Part shown: positions 5,315 to 9,190 of the stretch, piece after piece
Layout of the letters: the number at the start of each line of letters is the position of its first letter
Position numbering within the stretch: position 1 is the first letter of the stretch
Origin: Susulua sp964590995
Lineage (GTDB): Bacteria > Omnitrophota > Gorgyraeia > Duberdicusellales > 4484-171
NCBI GenBank assembly: GCA_964590995.1
Contig: CAZPYY010000038.1
Span: forward strand, 1-9,190
Direction of reading: 5' to 3'
Length of the DNA stretch: 9,190 nt
The notes under the pieces: model-generated
The model's database searches: none
Seen by the model: the letters and a program-made list of their open reading frames with translations, nothing else
Told to the model about the DNA's origin: nothing
Translations under genes and position numbers: made by a program

Positions 5315-7210
5315 TCAAGAATCAACGTCAATCTTGAATGCAAGCTTTAAGTATTCTATCTCTTTTTTAAGCAGGCGGCAATATAAATCAAAGCCTACCA
5401 TCCAAATAAAACCGTGCTGCTCTTTGCCTAAAATATTTCCGGCACCTCTTAATTCTAAATCAGTCATTGCAACTTCAAAGCCGGCCCCAAGATGCGAAAA
5501 TTCACAGATATGCTCAAGCCGCTTGGCAGCATCTTGAGGAATTGCGCGCTCACTCGGTATTACTAAGTAAGCGAATGCCTGCAGGTTAAACCTACCGACC
5601 CGGCCTCTTAGCTGATGTAAATCTGCCAAGCCAAATCTATGAGCATCGTTAATAATTATTGTATTGGCCGTAGGAATATCTATCCCGGATTCAACGATAG
5701 CTGTTGAAAACAGGCAATCTAGCTTTTGATTAATAAAATCCATCATAACCTTCTCTATTACCTGCACAGGAAGTTGTCCGTGAACAAGACCTATCCTTGC
5801 CTCTGGGGGCAAAACCTTTCGTAGCGCCCGTTCAATTCCTTCAATGGTTTCGATCCGGTTATGAATAAAGAAAATCTGCCCGCCGCGTTTTAGCTCTTTA
5901 ACTATTATCTCCTTTAGATTGTTGACATTATACTCGATAACCCTGGTCTTAACTGCTAATCTTTCCTTAGGCGATGTCCGTATCATCGATATGCCTTTTA
6001 ATCCAATCAAACCCATATAAAGAGTACGCGGGATAGGTGTTGCGGTTAAGGTAAGAATGTCGATATTTACTTTGAGTTTTTTTATTTTTTCCTTATGGGT
6101 AACTCCAAACTTATGCTCCTCGTCGATAATTAAAAGGCCTAAATCCTTAAAATTAACATCATCGGAGAGAAGCCGGTGAGTTCCAACTATGATATCGACC
6201 TTTCCTTCGCTTAATTTCCTTAAAATCTCGTTTTGTTCATACTTGGTCCTAAAACGCGAGAGCATCTCCACATAAAAAGGAAAATCCTTCAATCTTCTGA
6301 CTAAATTGGTATAGTGCTGATAAGCAAGTATTGTAGTCGGCACTAAAAATGCCACTTGCTTACCGCTCTCAACCCCTTTAAAGGCAGCTCGCATGGCAAC
6401 TTCAGTCTTACCGTAGCCGACATCGCCACAGATAATTCTATCCATGCACCCAGCCCCTTGCATATCAGCCTTAACTTCAGCAGTTGATTTTACCTGACCT
6501 TCGGTCTCCTTATAAGGAAAACTCTCCTCAAACCTCCTCTGCCACTGACTATCAGGTGTGTATTTGAATCCGCCAATTACCTTCCTCTGGGCTTCCATCT
6601 TCAATATCTCTACAGCAAAAGCCTTTATGCCTCTTTGAACTTTTTCTTTTATTCGCGTCCACTCCTTTGAGCCTAAGCGTGAAAGGCGTGGCCGTTTCAG
6701 GGAAAAACCAGTGTATTTTTGAACAAGATGAGCGTCTTCCCTTGAGACATAAAGCTTATCTTTCTTATCATACTCTATCTCAAAGTAATAATCCTCTTTT
6801 GCTTTAACAGTCAATAACTTTACTCCGCAAAATTTACCAATTCCGTAACGGCTATGAACAACGTAATCACCTTTTTTTATCCGCAAAACTGCATCGAGAG
6901 GAAGATCTTCTGAGGTATATCGCTTAGCCTTTTTTAGGTGGGGAATAACGATTAAAAGATCGTAGTCGATTACCTTTCTGTTAAGTACCTTGTCAAAACT
7001 GTAAATCTTTGCTATAGTTTCAAATTCCCACTCAATTCTCAAAGGAAAGTTAAAATTTACTGGATAAAGTTCTAAAGTGTCTCCCTGGAGAGCGAAATCC
7101 CCTTCCTCAAGCACTGCATCGACACGACGATAGCCTAAAGAGGTAAGCTCGCTAATTGCTTGCTCGAGAGGTAATTCTTTATGCCTATAGATTTTTAGTG
7201 TGTTAAACAC
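5315..7210 (-). CDS. mfd: Short Mfd-type (transcription-repair coupling) DNA translocase
   Basis: Mfd moves stalled RNA polymerase off DNA with a RecG-like ATP-driven motor and, in its full form (about 1,150 residues), recruits UvrA. This protein has only 631 residues. Residues 15-75 resemble a small part of the N-terminal UvrB-like module (GYRRVD, then EEGDFALQGDTLELYP). Next comes the CarD-like RNA-polymerase-interacting domain (about 111-165, GDYVVHSRYGIGKF). The motor is complete: GDVGYGKT (262-269), DEEH (363-366), TATPIPRT (389-396) and QLRGRVGR (533-540). The TRG region (about 574-610) is present, but the protein ends soon after, without the C-terminal autoinhibitory domain 7. Most of the UvrA-binding domain 2 and domain 3 are also missing. 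The RNA-polymerase domain argues against RecG. The GTG start at 7210 overlaps the secDF stop by 8 nt and has no good Shine-Dalgarno; an in-frame TAG at 7234-7232 blocks any longer reading. Confidence 0.88.
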   Translation of the reverse strand: MFNTLKIYRHKELPLEQAISELTSLGYRRVDAVLEEGDFALQGDTLELYPVNFNFPLRIEWEFETIAKIYSFDKVLNRKVIDYDLLIVIPHLKKAKRYTSEDLPLDAVLRIKKGDYVVHSRYGIGKFCGVKLLTVKAKEDYYFEIEYDKKDKLYVSREDAHLVQKYTGFSLKRPRLSRLGSKEWTRIKEKVQRGIKAFAVEILKMEAQRKVIGGFKYTPDSQWQRRFEESFPYKETEGQVKSTAEVKADMQGAGCMDRIICGDVGYGKTEVAMRAAFKGVESGKQVAFLVPTTILAYQHYTNLVRRLKDFPFYVEMLSRFRTKYEQNEILRKLSEGKVDIIVGTHRLLSDDVNFKDLGLLIIDEEHKFGVTHKEKIKKLKVNIDILTLTATPIPRTLYMGLIGLKGISMIRTSPKERLAVKTRVIEYNVNNLKEIIVKELKRGGQIFFIHNRIETIEGIERALRKVLPPEARIGLVHGQLPVQVIEKVMMDFINQKLDCLFSTAIVESGIDIPTANTIIINDAHRFGLADLHQLRGRVGRFNLQAFAYLVIPSERAIPQDAAKRLEHICEFSHLGAGFEVAMTDLELRGAGNILGKEQHGFIWMVGFDLYCRLLKKEIEYLKLAFKIDVDS

Positions 7211-9190
7211 GGAACTTTCTAAAAAGAAGGACTAAGGGAGAAGCGATATATATTGATGAGTAGGTACCGGCAATAATCCCTACTAAAAGCACGAAAGAAA
7301 AGCCCTTTAGAATTTCTCCGCCTAATGAAAAGATCGAGGCAACTACCATCAAGGTAGTAAGTGAGGTAATCATCGTTCTTGAAAGTGTACTGTTTATAGC
7401 TAAATTAACAATCTCGCCTAAGGAAGCTTTGCGCAGGCGCGGAGAGGTCTCGCGTATACGATCATAAATAACTATAGTATCATTTATCGAATAACCAGCG
7501 ATAGTTAAAAGTGCCGTCACAGTCAGAAGATTAACCTCATATCCGGCAAAACAAAGCACACCTAAACTAATGAGAACATCATGAAAGAGAGCAATTACTG
7601 CCGCAAAAGCAAAGTCAAGGTGTTTAAACCTAAATCCTACATAAATAAGTATGCCTAGAAGCGAGAGAGCTATTGCCAAATAAGCCTTTTTTTTCAAAAT
7701 TTTACCTACGGCCGGACCAACGGTAGTTGTCGTTAGCTCCTCAACCTCTTGGAAATTCTTCTTTAAAGCCTGGTCAATTTCTGAAGCTACATCCGAGGTG
7801 CTTTTAATGCTTATTCCCCCGGGAATGTCCTTAAATTCCTGAATAGCTACTTCACTAAAACCCTCGTTCTTTAAAGCATTCCTTAAAACTTCAATGTCAG
7901 TCGGAGGCTTAATCTGATACTCGAGCATTTGTCCGCCTTTAAAATCTATACCATAAACATCATCACCTTGAGAGTAAAAGTTAAATAGGCCAACTGCAAC
8001 GGCAATTAAAGAAAGAGTAATGCAAATACTTTTAAGTTTTACAAAGTTAACTTTAGGGGCTGAGACCAATGAAAGCATTGGCAAGCTCTTTAGCCTTAAA
8101 TCCAGGAGGAAAGAAAAGATTGTTCGCCCGATGAACACTGAAGTAAATATACTAGCTATAATTCCCAAAGAAAGAGTGGTTGCAAAGCCTTTTATCGGAC
8201 CGGTTCCATAGATAAAGAGAAACAGCGCAGCAATAAGAGTAGTGATGTTGGCATCGATAATCGTCCGCTTAGCCCGATTAAAACCGTTTTTAATTGCAAT
8301 GCTTAAGGGCTTGTGTAGTTTTAGCTCTTCCCTTATTCGTTCAAATATTAAAACATTAGCATCTACAGCCATGCCGAGAGTCAAAATCATACCGGCAATG
8401 CCAGGAAGAGTTAAGGTACCTTTAAAGAGCTGCAAACCAGCCAAGATGAATAAAAGATCCAGGATAAGGCATATAACTGTAACAACACCGCCTAGAAGAT
8501 AGTATACCAGAACAAAACCTACCACTAAAGCTGCGCCAAAGATTATAGATTTTATCCCTCTATTAATAGAATCAGAACCGAGGAGCGGGCCAACGCTTCT
8601 CTCCTCGTCAACCATCAAGGGAATCGGCAGGGCACCGGAGTTTAATACTGTTACGATTAGCCTAGCGTCATCCAGAGAAAAATCCCCTCTGATCCGAGCC
8701 TCGCCATTTAATATAGGCTCATCGATCCTCGGAGCACTTTTAACTGTTCCATCCAAGATAATTGCCAGAATTTCTCCAACATTATCTTCAGTAATCTTGG
8801 CAAACTTTCGTGAACCTTCAGAGGTAAAGTTTAAGATTGGTTCAGAGCCGCCATAGGAATTGAATCCTAAGAAGCTCTCTGAAAGGTCAGAGCCCATCAT
8901 AACCGGCTCTTTATGGAGCAGGAGTTGGGTCTCCTCATACTTTTTAAACTCATACCCTTGGGGTACCTGCCCAGCCTTAGCCTGAGATATCTTTTCGGTA
9001 TCCTGCTCGACTAATTTAAACTCTAACTTCCCAACCTCTTTCAGCCGATCAATTATTCCTCGATCAATAACGCCGGGCACCTGAACCAGAATAGAATTAT
9101 TACCTTGCACCTGAATGGAAGTTTCTTTAACCCCGTAGGCATCAATTCGAGTACGTATCTTCTCTACTGCTGCTCCAATTGCATCAGGAA
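7203..9190 (-). CDS. secDF: Fused SecD-SecF protein translocase subunit (5' end beyond window edge)
   Basis: SecDF is an inner-membrane RND-type accessory of the Sec translocon that uses the proton gradient to pull exported proteins outward. About 661 residues are visible. The frame is open to the right edge, and residues 1-26 of the visible part (RIDAYGVKE region) belong to the SecD periplasmic P1 domain, so the true start is outside. The SecD half continues with SGALPIPL and EERSVGPLLG, then TM segments with the functional acidic motif GMAVDANVLIFERIREE (D276 in visible numbering). The SecF half begins near visible residue 370, shows GIDFKGG (414-420), and in its TM4 region GYSINDTIVIYDRIRE (D570). 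It ends with the usual last TM pair. A single polypeptide, as in Bacillus and several other phyla, replaces separate SecD and SecF. Its stop overlaps the mfd start. The GTG at 9110 is an internal valine codon, not the start. Confidence 0.95.
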   Translation of the reverse strand, partial: PDAIGAAVEKIRTRIDAYGVKETSIQVQGNNSILVQVPGVIDRGIIDRLKEVGKLEFKLVEQDTEKISQAKAGQVPQGYEFKKYEETQLLLHKEPVMMGSDLSESFLGFNSYGGSEPILNFTSEGSRKFAKITEDNVGEILAIILDGTVKSAPRIDEPILNGEARIRGDFSLDDARLIVTVLNSGALPIPLMVDEERSVGPLLGSDSINRGIKSIIFGAALVVGFVLVYYLLGGVVTVICLILDLLFILAGLQLFKGTLTLPGIAGMILTLGMAVDANVLIFERIREELKLHKPLSIAIKNGFNRAKRTIIDANITTLIAALFLFIYGTGPIKGFATTLSLGIIASIFTSVFIGRTIFSFLLDLRLKSLPMLSLVSAPKVNFVKLKSICITLSLIAVAVGLFNFYSQGDDVYGIDFKGGQMLEYQIKPPTDIEVLRNALKNEGFSEVAIQEFKDIPGGISIKSTSDVASEIDQALKKNFQEVEELTTTTVGPAVGKILKKKAYLAIALSLLGILIYVGFRFKHLDFAFAAVIALFHDVLISLGVLCFAGYEVNLLTVTALLTIAGYSINDTIVIYDRIRETSPRLRKASLGEIVNLAINSTLSRTMITSLTTLMVVASIFSLGGEILKGFSFVLLVGIIAGTYSSIYIASPLVLLFRKFRV

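Noticed and set aside
5290..5343. Longer start for the surA-like gene at 5343, overlapping mfd by 29 nt.
   Set aside because: The ATG at 5289 has a near-perfect Shine-Dalgarno and begins a proper signal peptide; the extra 18 residues would bury it.
5315..7210. Calling the helicase RecG.
   Set aside because: It has the CarD-like RNA-polymerase-interacting domain and Mfd-type motor and TRG sequences, and lacks the RecG N-terminal wedge domain.
7687..7694. Run of eight A on the minus strand in secDF, forming an A AAA AAG heptamer like known frameshift sites.
   Set aside because: It encodes an ordinary lysine cluster before a TM segment, common in AT-rich genes. The zero frame gives a complete SecF, and no supporting stem-loop was identified.
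9108..9110. GTG as the start of secDF.
   Set aside because: The frame continues upstream to the window edge with SecD-like sequence, so the GTG is an internal codon and the gene is cut by the edge.

Overview
This window is a single co-directional cluster of eight protein genes. All are read on the minus strand, so transcription runs from high to low coordinates. In order they are secDF (its start lies beyond the right edge), a strikingly short mfd-type translocase, a surA-like periplasmic chaperone, pdxA, rsmA/ksgA, a sodium-coupled amino-acid transporter of the NSS family, a membrane-anchored class A serine hydrolase, and the first 47 codons of a yggT-family gene that runs off the left edge. 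No RNA genes, insertion sequences or CRISPR arrays are visible.

The organism looks like a bacterium with a Gram-negative type envelope (a SurA-like periplasmic protein with a signal peptide) and a somewhat AT-rich genome. A SecD-SecF fusion, a short Mfd and the core order surA-pdxA-ksgA are compatible with a lineage such as Omnitrophota or a relative. That placement is inference from gene style and was not tested by search.

From secDF to the serine hydrolase the genes are packed like an operon: 8-nt overlaps at secDF/mfd and surA/pdxA, a 4-nt ATGA overlap at pdxA/ksgA, and gaps of 25, 9 and 4 nt at the other junctions. The only real intergenic gap (positions 143-218) separates the hydrolase from yggT. 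It is filled by an inverted arrangement of degenerate 8-nt tandem repeats. A second possible control point is a promoter-like sequence at the ksgA/transporter junction.

Functionally the cluster mixes envelope biogenesis (SecDF drives late export across the inner membrane, SurA-like protein chaperones exported proteins, the serine hydrolase may act on cell wall) with housekeeping (transcription-coupled helicase, vitamin B6 synthesis, 16S rRNA dimethylation, amino-acid uptake). The most notable points are the Mfd lacking its UvrA-recruiting and autoinhibitory parts, the NSS transporter with a eukaryote-like chloride site, the SurA homologue with a worn-down parvulin domain, and the octamer inverted repeat. 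I saw no wholly new multi-gene system.
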